DNA of 64,000 nt from Sanderia malayensis (taxonomy: Eukaryota; Cnidaria; Scyphozoa; Semaeostomeae; Pelagiidae), in assembly GCA_013076295.1 (NCBI GenBank), contig RQOL01000876.1, forward strand, positions 2,356,001-2,420,000, written 5' to 3'. The translations under genes were made by a program, and so were the position numbers. The notes beneath the pieces were generated by a model that was not told where the DNA came from, searched no databases, and saw nothing but the letters and a program-made list of their open reading frames with translations. Shown here in pieces: positions 34,507-53,100 of the stretch (within the stretch, counting starts at the first letter, position 1; the number at the start of each line of letters is the position of its first letter).

Positions 34507-36437
34507 TTAGCAACAATTACTCCTCTGTCTTGGTTTTTCTTCGTATAAGTTCCTTCTTGGCATTGTCTGAAATGGGTATCTTTCTGCCTCTGGTGGTAGA
34601 GCAGAGCCTAAAGCAACATAAACAAAGAAAGCTACAAGTAAACAAAATTAAATATTTCAGGTATACAATTAGGAAAACAGTAGCTGATGCAAAAATTTTC
34701 AATATCATTATCGTTCAAATAACTCACAAATTTCAGAAAATATTTCATGTACATTTTCAGCAGTAAGTGCAGATGTTTCAACAAAAATAGCACCAATTCC
34801 TTCTGCATATTCTTTGCCAGTTTCAGTTTGCACCTAAATAAACATGGAAAATATCAATCAAAAAATAAGACTGATTGCAATAAGCATTGCTGAAATAAAG
34901 GAGTATCATGACATTCCTTTGTGACAAACCTTAGGGGACCAACAGTTACAATAAAATCCTGATAGCTCAGATAGCTCGAGCCAAATTTTAAGTCCCCTGA
35001 AAGCTTTGTTAGTACTTTCTAGCCCACGATAACTCAGGTATTTGTTAACTCAAACCCAATTTCACTGTCCCTCTGAAGTTTGAGATATTACAATTTTACT
35101 ATAAGGCAATATAATGGAATTATATTACCTGAGGAGTAAATAACATCTTGCAAAAATACAAGGGACCTTTAGAGGAATCCTTTGGAAAGCTCATACCATC
35201 ACACAGTGCTCATATACTATCATCGTTTGAGCGAGATTCCACAGTACATCAACAAACCATCTGATTAACAAACCTCTCTTTCAACAGATCTATCGCATTT
35301 ATTAGCCGCAATTGCAATAACAATATTTTTTGGGCCCAACTGATTCAATTCCTTGACCCACTGTTGCACGCTTTTGAATGACATCTGTAACAAAAACGAT
35401 TTTAATCACAATGATTCTGATTATCACAAAGTTCTTGGCGATAAGAAGTGTGATAAGATAATGTTGACAAAACATTGCTTCTTACTTCACAGGTTATATC
35501 GTAGACAACAATGGCCGCTGATGCTCCTCTGTAATACATTGGGGCTAATGCTTTATACTGCAACAAAACAACAGACATATACAGTTGAACCTCAATAAGT
35601 TGAACTCCCAAGGGCAAGAAAAATCTTTCAACTTATCGAGGTTTTGACTTATCGAGGTTCGCGTATAAAGCATAAAAACCAAGGGAAATACAAAAATGAT
35701 CAAGATCGGGGGAGTTTTATTCAAGTGGTAGTCACCTTATCAAGGTTCAACTGTAGTTATAGGTTGGTTCGAAAACATGACTGAATTTAATAAGATATGC
35801 ATTAGAGCAATATTAAGTTAATCTGGAGCATGTAATTGCTGGTTTTTACAAACCTTTTCCTGGCCAGCAGTATCCCATATTTGAAATTTGATTGTTTGGT
35901 CTTGCATGGTCAGGGTTTTTGACATAAAAGAGGCACTGCAAAGAAAACAAATCAATAATTAGCTAATATAGAACCAATAAATAAAACCTTTTTAACTAAA
36001 TCAATTAAATGCTGTGCATCTGGGACATATTCGTGCAAACATGACATGCAGCAAAAACTCAAAATGCTGTAAAAACCTGCACCTTTTTCATGCAACAATT
36101 TGTTCAAACGCAATGGGCTTTTGTTTCATGTATAGCTTTCTTCAAAACAATTTTGCCTCAAAATTATTATAAAGTTCCTGTAATAAATTATGCCTACCCT
36201 ATCGTCGCAGTAGACGCAGGATCAAATCTATCAGAAACGAATCTCATAACAAGACACGATTTCCCAACACCAGCATCCTGCAAAATAAATTAAAATTCAC
36301 TACGTGGAGCAAACTCAAATAAACTAGCCTAAATATTACTTCTTGTGCATGTCAAGCAACGTCGTTTCATGGTGGGAAGTATTGAAATATCTCACCCCAA
36401 GAAGACAAAGTTTAATTTCTCTCATCGATTTCGACAT
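34507..36437 (-). CDS. Rab GTPase A, Rab5/Rab22/Rab31-like
   Basis: Seven exons (36396-36437, 36198-36277, 35854-35935, 35486-35557, 35274-35384, 34728-34833, 34507-34607), all phases closing, 197 residues. The P-loop is GDAGVGKS split across exons 1-2 (final G of exon 1 comes from LCLLG). Switch I holds the TIG motif and switch II is WDTAGQEK with the catalytic glutamine. Then come LAPMYYRGASAAIVVYDIT, NKCD and ETSA. The C-terminus ends RSNCC, a double-cysteine geranylgeranylation motif. The switch and interswitch sequence puts it in the Rab5/21/22/31 endosomal group, with Rab22A/31 closest. It probably cycles on early endosomes under a Rab5-type GEF. A CRE-like TGACGTCA lies about 210 bases upstream of the ATG. 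It is the conserved member of the tandem pair. Confidence 0.92.
35582..35753. mobile_element. 172-bp MITE, CAGTTGAAC family, TA target duplication
   Basis: Begins CAGTTGAACCTCAATAAG and ends CTTATCAAGGTTCAACTG, flanked by TA. It lies in the Rab A intron between exons 3 and 4 and has no counterpart at the equivalent place in Rab B, so it inserted after the duplication or was lost from B. Confidence 0.8.
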
Positions 36438-36913
36438 TGTGCCACCATAACCATAATCCATATTCATTTTTTATTGAAACAGGATTTATATTTCTTCCAG
36501 GATACCTCTCTATATTACATCATAAAGCTTCAAAATTAATAAGCGGAAATAAATGAGTCGATTATTTCGACACAACATTTCCGAACATTACAAACAATCA
36601 GACTGCAGACTTTGAGTGCAAACAACACAACAGCAGCAACAATTTAATGACGTCATAGTCTATACAAGAACTGAAAGAAAATCAAGTTAAATATACAATC
36701 AAATTTACACAAAGCCAAGCGATAATAAGTAGACAATTGCCACATCTGAAAAGGTATTGTTAAAAAACAATAATTTATTACTTATAAATGAAAGCAAGAT
36801 TTATTCTTGATTTACTATAATGCACTCAGTCAAATAAGTTATGGCCTGTTATGTATGTGCATGATTTTATTTAAAATTTCTACTTTCTGAGTGACAAATT
36901 TGAAAAAGGGCCA
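36438..36913. promoter_or_regulatory. Rab A upstream region with CRE-like palindrome
   Basis: Contains ATGACGTCATAG at about 36647 on both strands (core TGACGTCA), about 210 bases from the Rab A start codon. The identical motif precedes Rab B at about 39770. A CREB/ATF-type site is the simplest reading; function is inferred. Confidence 0.4.
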
Positions 36914-37262
36914 CTTTAATCGGAGAAACTTTCGCGGGAAGAAACTTTCGCGATTTTCGCGTTTTTCGCCAAAATTCGCGAAAGTTTATTGCGCGAAATT
37001 TTCTAAAATATGAAATTGGCGAAAGTTTATTCTTGATAAAAATCTCAAAATTGGAAATTCGCGAAATTTATGAAAAAGTTTCACTTTGAATAAAAACTAC
37101 TTCAAGGTTTCTGTTTAAAGTTTCTGCTCAGACTTGGAATTCGCGAAAGTCTATTCTCGCAAAATATCCAATTTTGCCTAAAACGCGAAAGTTAATTCTA
37201 GAAATTTCGCGTTTTTTTCGCCGCGCGAAAGTTTCTTCCCGCGAAAGTTTCTCCGATTAAAG
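36914..37262. mobile_element. 349-bp palindromic MITE inserted in the Rab duplicate
   Basis: Termini CTTTAATCGGAGAAACTTTC and its inverse GAAAGTTTCTCCGATTAAAG. The interior is dominated by inverted GCGAAAGTTT phrases. TA follows on the right; the left dinucleotide is CA. The other copy of the duplication has the uninterrupted site (AAAAAGGGCTAGGTGAAATA at about 34475), which confirms insertion and fixes the boundaries. Confidence 0.9.
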
Positions 37263-37287
37263 TAGGTGAAATATTGGAACTGAAAAA

Positions 37288-39552
37288 TTAGAAACAATTA
37301 CTCCTCTGTCTTGGCTTTTCCTTGTATAAGTTCCTTCTTGGCATTATCTGAGATGGGCATCTTTCTGCCTCTGGTGGTAGAGCGGAGCCTAAAGCAACAT
37401 AAACAAAGAAAGCTACAAGTAAACAAAAATTAAAAAACTTACGTATGCAATTAGGAAAACAGTAGCTGATCAAATGCAAACATTTTCAATATCAATATCG
37501 TTCAAATAACTCACAAATTTCAGAAAATATTTCATGTACATTTTCACCAGTAACTGCAGATGTTTCAAGAAAAATGGCACCAATTCCTTCTGCATATTCT
37601 CTGCCAGTTTCAGTTTGCACCTAAATAAACATGGAAAATATCCATCACAAAATCAGACTGATTGCAATACGCATTGCTGAAATAAAGGAATATCACGACA
37701 TTCCTTTATGACAAACCTTAGGGGGCCAACAGAACAGTTACAATAAAATCCTGATGACTCAAATAGCTCAAGCCAAACTTCACTCCCCCTGAAAACATTG
37801 TTAGTACTTTCTAACCCACAATAAATCAGGCACTTGTAACTCAAACTGATTTTATGGTCCATTGGAAGTTTGAGATACTATGATTTTACCATAACGCAAT
37901 ATATATGAAGTATATTACCCGAAGAGTAAAATTCATCATGCAACAATACAAGGGAGGAATCATATCTGGAAAGTTCATACCGTCATAGCATCCTCATACT
38001 CATATACTATTATCAATTGGTCACGATTCCACAGTACATCAACAAAACATCTGATTAACAAACCTCTCTGTCAACAGCTTTATCGCATTTATTAGCTGCA
38101 ATTACAATCACAAAATTTTTCGAGCCGAATTCATTCAATTCCCTGACCCACTGTTGCATACTTTTAAATGACCTCTGTAACAACAGCAACAACAACATTA
38201 ATAATCATGATTGTGATTATTATATCGAAAACTTCTTCGCAATAAAAAATGCGGTAAAATAATTTAGACATTGCTTCTTACTTCACAGGTTATATCGTAG
38301 ACAACAATGGCTGCCGATGCCCGTCTGTAATACACTGGGACATATTTTCTATACTGCAACAAAACATCAGACATTAGTTATTGTATTTCCTCTATTAAGC
38401 TTCAGACACTCATCTACACAGTTTTTTTTGGACAATTGGGAAATATAATATTACTATTTACCTCACAGGTCAGCTCGAAAATATGACTGAATTTAACAAG
38501 ATATGCAGTGCAGCAATATTAAGTTAATCTGGAGCATGTCAGACCTGCCAACCTGGTGAAGTCCAAAACCTGGAGGTTCTGGCCGAAAATTTTTTGGGCC
38601 GCTTCTAGGCGGTCTGGGGGCATGCTCGTGTGCCATCAGACTCGCCTCACCACAAAGTTGTGGAATCACTCTCCAACCCAGACCTCTAGCTCAACTACGA
38701 CTTGTACGCTTACAGCAAAAAAAGTGGGACAGAAAGTTAGAAGTAGTTAAGAAGCTAAGAATTTCAACCAACAGTTGAAAATAGTATCGTTTAACCATGA
38801 ACTTACTTAAAGTTACAGTTTACCGGGAGATTTTAGTGATGTACCGTGAGGGTGGGGGAATCAGTGGCATACCGGGAGTCCCCCGGCCAAACCGGGGGAG
38901 TTGGCAGGTCTGGCATGTAATTGCTGGTCTTTACAAACCCTTTCAACGCCAGCAGTATCCCATATTAGAAACTTGATTGTTTGGTCTTGCATGGTCAGGG
39001 TTTTTGACCACAAACCGGCACTGCAAAGAAAACAAATCAATGATTAGCTACTATAAAACCAACAAATAAAACCTTTTTTAACTAAATGTGTATCTGGGAC
39101 ATATCTATTCATGCCAACATGATATGCAGTAAAAACTCAAAATGCTGTGAAAACCGAAAAACCTGCAACTTTTGCATCCAACATTTTGTTCAAACGCAAC
39201 GGGCTATTGTTTATTGTATGTTTATTATTGTATATGGTCTTCGGAATAATTTTGGACTCAAAACTATTATAAAATTTTCTGTAATAAATTATGCCTACCT
39301 CATCGTCATATCAATATAATAAGGATCAAATCTATCTCTCGTGAATCTCCGAAGAAGACACGATTTCCCAACACAAGTATCCTGCAAAATAAATTGAAAT
39401 TCACTACGTGGAGCAAACTCAAATAATCTAGCCTAAATATTACTTCTTGTGCATGTCAAGGAACGTCGTTTCATGGTGGGAAGTAGATATCTGACTTTGA
39501 AACATCTCACCCCGAGAAGACAAAGCTCAATTTGTCTCATCGATTTCGACAT
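37288..39552 (-). CDS. Rab GTPase B, divergent tandem duplicate with altered switch and tail
   Basis: Seven exons (39511-39552, 39299-39381, 38939-39020, 38282-38353, 38064-38174, 37515-37620, 37288-37388) at the same junctions as Rab A, all phases closing, 198 residues, no stop. The P-loop is kept (GDTCVGKS), as are NKCD and ETSA. The switch regions are not: switch I TIG became TMS with one extra codon, and switch II WDTAGQEK became WDTAGVER, losing the glutamine that positions the hydrolytic water. YYRGASA is now YYRRASA. The tail ends SNCF, so the double cysteine is broken and no CXC or clear CAAX box remains. Expected effects, if expressed, are slow or absent GTP hydrolysis and reduced or single prenylation. 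It could be a neofunctionalised regulator or an early pseudogene whose frame is still open. Confidence 0.85.
38539..38913. mobile_element. 375-bp inverted-repeat element in Rab B intron, CATG target duplication
   Basis: Termini TCAGACCTGCCAACC and the inverse AGTTGGCAGGTCTGG. CATG (possibly GCATG) is present on both sides, while Rab A has a single GGAGCATGTAATTGCTGG at the empty site (about 35828). Internally it has ACCGGGAG and CCGGGGGAG phrases. The superfamily is not certain; the 4-5-bp duplication separates it from the TA-flanked MITEs. Confidence 0.85.
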
Positions 39553-40005
39553 TGTGCCACCATAACCATAATCCATATTCATTGCTTTGTTGAAACAGGA
39601 TTTAGATTTCTTCCAGGATCCTTCCTATATATCACATCATAAGGCTTCAAAATTAAAAAGCGGAAATGAATATGAAACGATTAGTTCGACACAACATTCC
39701 TGAACATCACAAACAATCAGACTCCAGGCTTTGTTGAGTGCAAACAACAACAGCAACAAAAATTTAATGACGTCATAGTCTATACAACAACTGAAAGAAA
39801 ATCAAGTTAAATATACAATCAAATTTACAAAAAGCCAAGCGATAAATAAGTAGACACGTTATCTAAGATGTAAGAGCTAAGATTCTTCTCATGGAAGGGA
39901 TAAAACTTTACTAAACCTACACTAAATTTTACAACAAATAACCCCAACCCAACATTTCCCCGTGAGTTCAAATCTGTGTATAAGGGTTTCCTATAACTGA
40001 ATTTT

Positions 40006-46612
<6,607 letters not shown>

Positions 46613-47189
46613 TATGTCCGATGTTCAATAAGACAATTCAATCTAAAAGCAAGATATGATAATTTTTCGAGCAAGCAACCAAAACTTTCGCCATGTTGCG
46701 TTTATTTGTTTTCCATGGAACCAGCCTCGTTTTCGTTCACGCATTGCACCCTTGACAACTGAAAGAATTCTTGGAAAAGTTTGTTGTCCCGGAAGTTTTT
46801 ATTATCAGAAATAAGATCATGGCGCTATTTAAATTGCTATTCTAAAGTTATAGATGTATTTAACCGAGATGAAATTGCACGGATAATTAGTAACTACTGT
46901 GTTATGGCTGCTTTCAAACCATTTCACTGCGCGAGAAAACATAATGTGTTGATCAAATGAAAAACAATATTCAAAACCACAAGTTTTTAATCTGTCCACA
47001 AATAAAGTTATCTGATACACCCAGCCGGATTATTATGGATCATTCCTGCAGTGCGGAAGCAAATTTTACGATAAATAATATGAGCCTGCACACTGCGTTT
47101 TGTTTATTCACAAGTTATCTCTCCTTTGTTTACTTAATTTGGCTTCAACAGAAAAGCAATTTTGTCTCGGTACCAAAAGCGAGATTGAA
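46613..47189. promoter_or_regulatory. Putative bidirectional promoter, TTLL9 / PLA2-like gene
   Basis: 577 bases separate the inferred start codons of TTLL9 (minus) and the PLA2-like gene (plus). It holds no ORF of interest and no assignable TATA box. The arrangement suggests divergent transcription. Confidence 0.4.
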
Positions 47190-50100
47190 ATGATATCGTT
47201 CTCTGGATGTTTGATATTTCTTCTTGGATTAATATTGCTTGCGTCATGTGCCAATGGGGGTAAGTAGATTGCAGTTGAAAACAACAACATTCTTTGTAAT
47301 TGATTAAGTTTAAAGAAATTTGACCAACGCAAGTTCAAGAAATCAAACTAACCCCGTCCAATAGAAATGCAATTGTGTCCAATTTTAGAAATTTATCAAA
47401 AAGTTACACAACATTCGTCTCGTCAGCTGAAATATTTTAAAAAGTCAGTTGTTATGATGTTTTAAAGAAGGTCAATAAATCTTCTAGTATCTTTGAACTC
47501 GTGATATGTAACAGATGGGCATTTCACAATGGAAAATTCGTTGATTTCTAAACTGAATCAACCACCACTCTACAGGTTAATCAAGCAGCAATGTACTACA
47601 AGGGGTCATATACCCACAAAACACCGGGTAATAGGGTTTATACGGAGGCACTGGCTTTGGTCCTGTAGAGGTAATCCCTTAACTGGTTCAAATCCACGTA
47701 TGGTCGGAACCACGAACTACAAGCCGTCAGCCAACTCAGCTGTCCATCCTTCCGAGGTCGGTAAATGAGTCCCCAGAATTTCTGGGGTAAGGGTTTATAC
47801 CAACTGGACCCACATTGATAACAGCTATCATAATTGAAGTGGCTGTGGGATTTTTGTGAAGATTAATAGGTTTGCGGGCGCAACCCCCCTGTACACAGTG
47901 ACTCAGACCTTTTGGAATTTGGTAGTTGTTTACATGTCTGAGATGATAATCGCTGTACACACCATAAAACTTGGTGTTGTTGCTGTACAGGGCATGAATT
48001 TGAGTCTAACCTTCCTTGAAACAGAAGTGCATTTTTCAGAGATACGGAATTTAAGAATTGGAGCCTGCAAGCCTACCGAATGTGTAAATAGTTTTAAATA
48101 TATATTTTGTTACTTCGATTGAGATTGAGCCTACGAATCTATGTGAATCTATGAGCCTGACCAAGTAAAGATTGAGTTATTTCTTACGAGTAATTCTCGG
48201 AACGAGTTGAATCTTTCGGGATCAATTCATGGAGTTCTTATCCTGGCAATTGATGTCAGGAAATATCTAACATGGTCCACCGAGCCGGATGAAAGATGCC
48301 AAAGAAAAAAGGAGGAAAAAGCCTTGAGAAAAATCTGAGTATTAGAACTGGACACAGAAAATTCACAGAGAAAACGATCGAGATCGCCGAAGAGACAGTC
48401 GCACAGAGTGCAGAAGTTGGGGCTACGACAAAATTGAAACAATTGAAAGTCACTTTACGGGAAGAATTAGAAGTTTTGAAATACCTGGATGACGCTGTGG
48501 TAGAGCTCACAGACGATGATAACGAGATATTTAACGATATCAGTGACGCTGGAGCTTTCAGAAGTAAAGTACACGAAACACTATTGAAAATTGATGAAAG
48601 TCTTGGTGTGAATACTGCAAACACCAGTCAAGGTTCTTCACAAGCTCCTAACAAAGTTACTGCAGTTTCGTCGATATTGCCCAAGTTAAAATTGAAAAAA
48701 TTTAGTGGAGAAGTAACGCAATGGCAATCCTTTTGGGACAGTTACAAAAGTGCGATCCACGAAGAAAAGAGTCTGAACGTTATAACGAAATTCAGCTACT
48801 TGAGAGACTTACTAGAGGGAAGTGCAGCCTCAGTGATAGCTGGTCTTCCTACAACTGAAGCGAATTATGTCTCGGCTATTGAGCTTTTACAGCGTCGTTT
48901 TGGTGATAAACAAGTTATAATCAGTGGACATCACGATGCGTTGTTGAGGATTACACCGCTGACTTCATCAAAGAACATACGAGACTTACGTGAGTTGTAT
49001 GACAAGGTTGAAGTGCACGTACGTGGGTTACAGTCTTTAGATGTGCCTACATCATCCTATGGAAGTTTGTTGGTGCCTGTGCTCCTCAGTAAAATTCCAG
49101 AAGATGTCCGGTTGTTGATTGGTAGAGAAATAAAGGATGATAAATGGGAACTTGGCCGGCTGTTGAATTTGTTGAGGTACGAAGTTGAAAATAGGGAGAG
49201 ATGTCTCGGCATAAAGGCTGCTTTGCCCACGAAATATGAATCCTTCGAGTCAAAACCTGCAAATGTTTATGGGAATAAATCATCACTGCCAACTGCAGCG
49301 ACTCTGTTTACAGAATCTAAACAGACGTTTACACCAAGCTGTACTTATTGCCGAGAGAGTCACAGTTCAAGACAATGTCAAGTCATAACTGACAAAAAAA
49401 CACGGAGACAAATTCTACGGAAGCAAGGACGTTGTTTTGTATGTTTAAGGAAGAATCATATTGCGAAAAATTGCCCCTCAACCGGAAAATGTTTCAATTG
49501 TAATGGCAGACATCACATCAGTATTTGTGAAGGAAGACAAGGTGAGACACAGGATTCAACGTCAAAGGTTCACCCCAGTCAATCGAACGTGGTAACGACC
49601 GATGCGAAGGAGACAGGTTCGTTATATGTCGGAACGCAGAATTCTGTATTGTTGCAGACAGCGCAAGCATTTGTGTATCAATCGGGGTCAACGGAAAAGG
49701 TCAGAGCTCGTCTTGTTTTTGATGCAAGCTCGAAAGTAAGTGATAAATTGCCATCACTGAATGATTGTGTATACATTGGGCCGGCGATGGCCCCAGCGAT
49801 CGTAGATATTTTATTACGTTTTCGAGCTTATTCTATTGGTTTAGTGGCGGATATTGAGAAGGCATTTCTCAATATTTTTGTTGATGAAAGTCAAAGAGAT
49901 CTTATGCGTTTTCTGTGGGTGTCTGATGTCAAGGATAATGACCCTTCGATTGTAGTTTATCGCTACAGGACAGTATTGTTTGGGATGGCGTGCTCACCTT
50001 TCTGTTTGAATGCAACATTAGCATTTCATATCAGAAGTTATTATCAGCTCAACGAGAGAATGGCGGAGGAGATGCTCCGCAGTTTCTACGTCGACGATTG

Positions 50101-53100
50101 GACCTGCGGGGGAGCAAACGAAGAAGAAATCATGATGAAATTCAAAGAGGCAAGAGCCTGTCTCAGCTCTGGGGGTTTCAACTTGAGAAAATGGGCTTCG
50201 AATTCTGCAGACATTATGGAGAAAATCGACGAGCAGTTGAAGCAAGAAGAAGTTGTCAATAGCAGTGATGAGCAATCGTTTGCTAAAGTGTCGGTTGGAG
50301 GATTAAACGAAATCAAGTCGAGTTGTGAGCACAAAGTTTTGGGCCTAAATTGGGATTTACGAAAAGACACCATTGTTTTGAAACTGCCCTTACTACGAGA
50401 GTTTGCCTTGAAATTGTTGCCACACCTGACGAGAAGGAACATTTTACGTGTGGCTGGCAAATTCTTTGACCCACTTGGTTTGATAACCCCAGTTATCATC
50501 CCAGTTCGCTCCTTATTTCAGGAGCTTTGTAAAGAGAAGTACGATTGGGATTCTGAAGTTTCTTCGCAAGATTTATCGTTTATGGAGAAGTGGGTTGCTA
50601 GTTTGAGCATGGAAATTATGGTTGATCGATATTATTTGCGGAACATGGAAAGGGAAGTTTTATCTACATCATTGCATGTATTCGGAGACGCCTCTCAGAA
50701 GGCTTATTGCGCAGTTGTTTACCTGTGTATGGAAACCGAGGAGGGAACAAAAGTATCATTGGTTACTTCAAAGTCTCGTTTAGCGCCTTTATCGGATTTA
50801 TCTATTCCGAGACTGGAATTGCTGACTTCGCTGATTGCTGCGAGATTAGTTACATCTGTGGAGAAGGCTTTGAAACCTGTTGTTAAAGTTGACACAGTTT
50901 ATTGTTGGACAGATAGTAAAGCAGTTTTATACTGGATTCGTGCAAATAAGGATTACAAGCAATTCGTCTTTAACAGAAGAGAAGAAATTGTCAAGTTGAC
51001 AAGAGTAAACAGCTGGAATCATTGTCCTGGATCTGAGAACCCTGCTGACCTCGGTTCCAGGGGTTGCTTAGCAACAGAAATTGCTGAAAGTCATTTATGG
51101 TGGCAAGGACCTGGATGGTTAAAAGGTCCTTCTTGCGGTTATCCTTCAGTACAAGAAGATTCGTATGCAGAGGAGATTCAGGAAGAATGTAACAAAGAAG
51201 TTAAAGTGCAATCAAGAAATGTTACGTCATTGTTAATTTCCAAAGATCACAAATTGTCAAATATTGTGGATTACTCAAGATTTAGTAAGCTGAGTAAATT
51301 GTTGAGAGTTATTGCTTATGTTTTGAAATTCACGAAGCTGTTGAAGAGAAGTTGCAAAGACCTTAATGTTTCAGCAGAAGATTTACTTGAAGCTGAACAT
51401 TTGCTGCTGGTTGATATTCAGTCTGATTTGAAGAAGAGTAAAGATCATTACAGTCAGTTAGTTGGTCAATTTGGTTTGTTTGAAGAGGATGGAATTGTTA
51501 AATGCAAGGGTAGACTGAGTGAATCGTGTCTCCCTTCTACGTCGAAATTTCCAATTCTTTTACCCAGGGAGCATTTTGTCACAAGACTGATAATTGAAGA
51601 TTGTCATCTGAAGGTTCATCATGGAGGCACTAGAGATACCTTGACAGAAGTGAGGAGCAAATATTGGATTGTAAAAGGTCGACAGTTGGTCAAGAAGATT
51701 ATTTATGGTTGTCGGAAATGTAAGAAGCTACATGGAAAATCTTATCGAGTGCCACAAGCAGCAAGTTTACCAGAAGGAAGAGTAAAGGGTGGAGTTGCTT
51801 TTGCTGATATTGGAATAGATTTTGCTGGACCCTTATTTATTAAGGTGAATAATGGAGGTTCTCAAAAGGCTTATGTTTGTCTTTTTACTTGTTCATCAAG
51901 TAGAGCAGTTCATTTTGAAGTTGTGCCTAACTTATCAGCACCGGCTTTCATTCGATGTTTGAAAAGATTTATTGCAAGAAGAGGAGTGCCATTAAGAATC
52001 ACTACAGACAATGCAAAGACTTTCAAGAATGCTAACAAGGGATTGGACGCATTGTTTAGGAATTGTGATGTTCAAGATTTTGTGGCACAAAGGAAAATCA
52101 TATGGAAGTTTATTCTGGAGAAAGCACCGTGGGGTGGAGGCTTTTATGAACGGATGGTACAATTGTTGAAAAGGACATTGAGAAAGATTCTTGGTAATGC
52201 GAAATTGGATTATGAGGAGTTGACCACTGTTGTTGCTGAAGCGGAAGGAACTGTTAATTCCAGACCACTTGGCTTTATTTATTCTGATGACCTAGAAGAA
52301 CCTATCACTCCATCTCATCTAGTAATAGGCAGACGTATACTATCTCTGCCATATCCTGATGAGCTGGATGATGAAGATGATGATTATGATGCAACAGTGT
52401 TAGAGAAGCGAGCTCGATATTTACGTACGCTTCTTGGGCATTTTTGGAAACGATGGACAGATGAATATTTGATCAATTTGCGAGAACAGCACAGTTCAAA
52501 AGAAGTTAATGAGATGCAACAAAGTGTAAAGAGAGGTGATGTTGTCATTGTGAAGGATGTCAATTTACCACGAGGAAGATGGAAAGTAGCAGTGGTAGAA
52601 GAGTTGATCGTCAGTGAGGACAAGCAAGTGCGTGGAGCAGTGATCAGACTTGTGAATACGAAGGGAACATTTACTCGATTGAGACGCTCTGTACAACATT
52701 TGTATCCTATTGAGGTAACTGCTAATGACGAAAGAGGCAAGAAACTTTCTAAGTTTGATGATATAGAAGAAACTGAGGGTCCGCGTGTTCGACCCAGAAG
52801 GGTAGCTGCGATGAACGCAGACTTAATTCGCAAAATTGTTGATAAATCTATCGATTGATCAAGGGGGGAGTGTGGGATTTTTGTGAAGATTAATAGGTTT
52901 GCGGGCGCAACCCCCCTGTACACAGTGACTCAGACCTTTTGGAATTTGGTAGTTGTTTACATGTCTGAGATGATAATCGCTGTACACACCATAAAACTTG
53001 GTGTTGTTGCTGTACAGGGCATGAATTTGAGTCTAACCTTCCTTGAAACAGAAGTGCATTTTTCAGAGATACGGAATTTAAGAATTGGAGCCTGCAAGCC

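Larger units (their letters stand above)
34320..39845. repeat. Tandem segmental duplication carrying two Rab genes
   Basis: The block from about 34320 to 36720 is repeated at about 36755 to 39845. Matching landmarks are AACAATAATTTATTACTTAT at 34345 and 36768, all seven Rab exons with identical junction positions, and AATTTAATGACGTCATAGTC at 36640 and 39763 upstream of each start codon. The second copy is longer because of at least two transposon insertions (36914-37262 and 38539-38913). Confidence 0.9.

Noticed and set aside
47856..48122. 88-codon frame, repeated at 52883-53149
   Set aside because: Lies wholly inside the BEL LTRs; the duplication reflects the LTR pair, not two genes.
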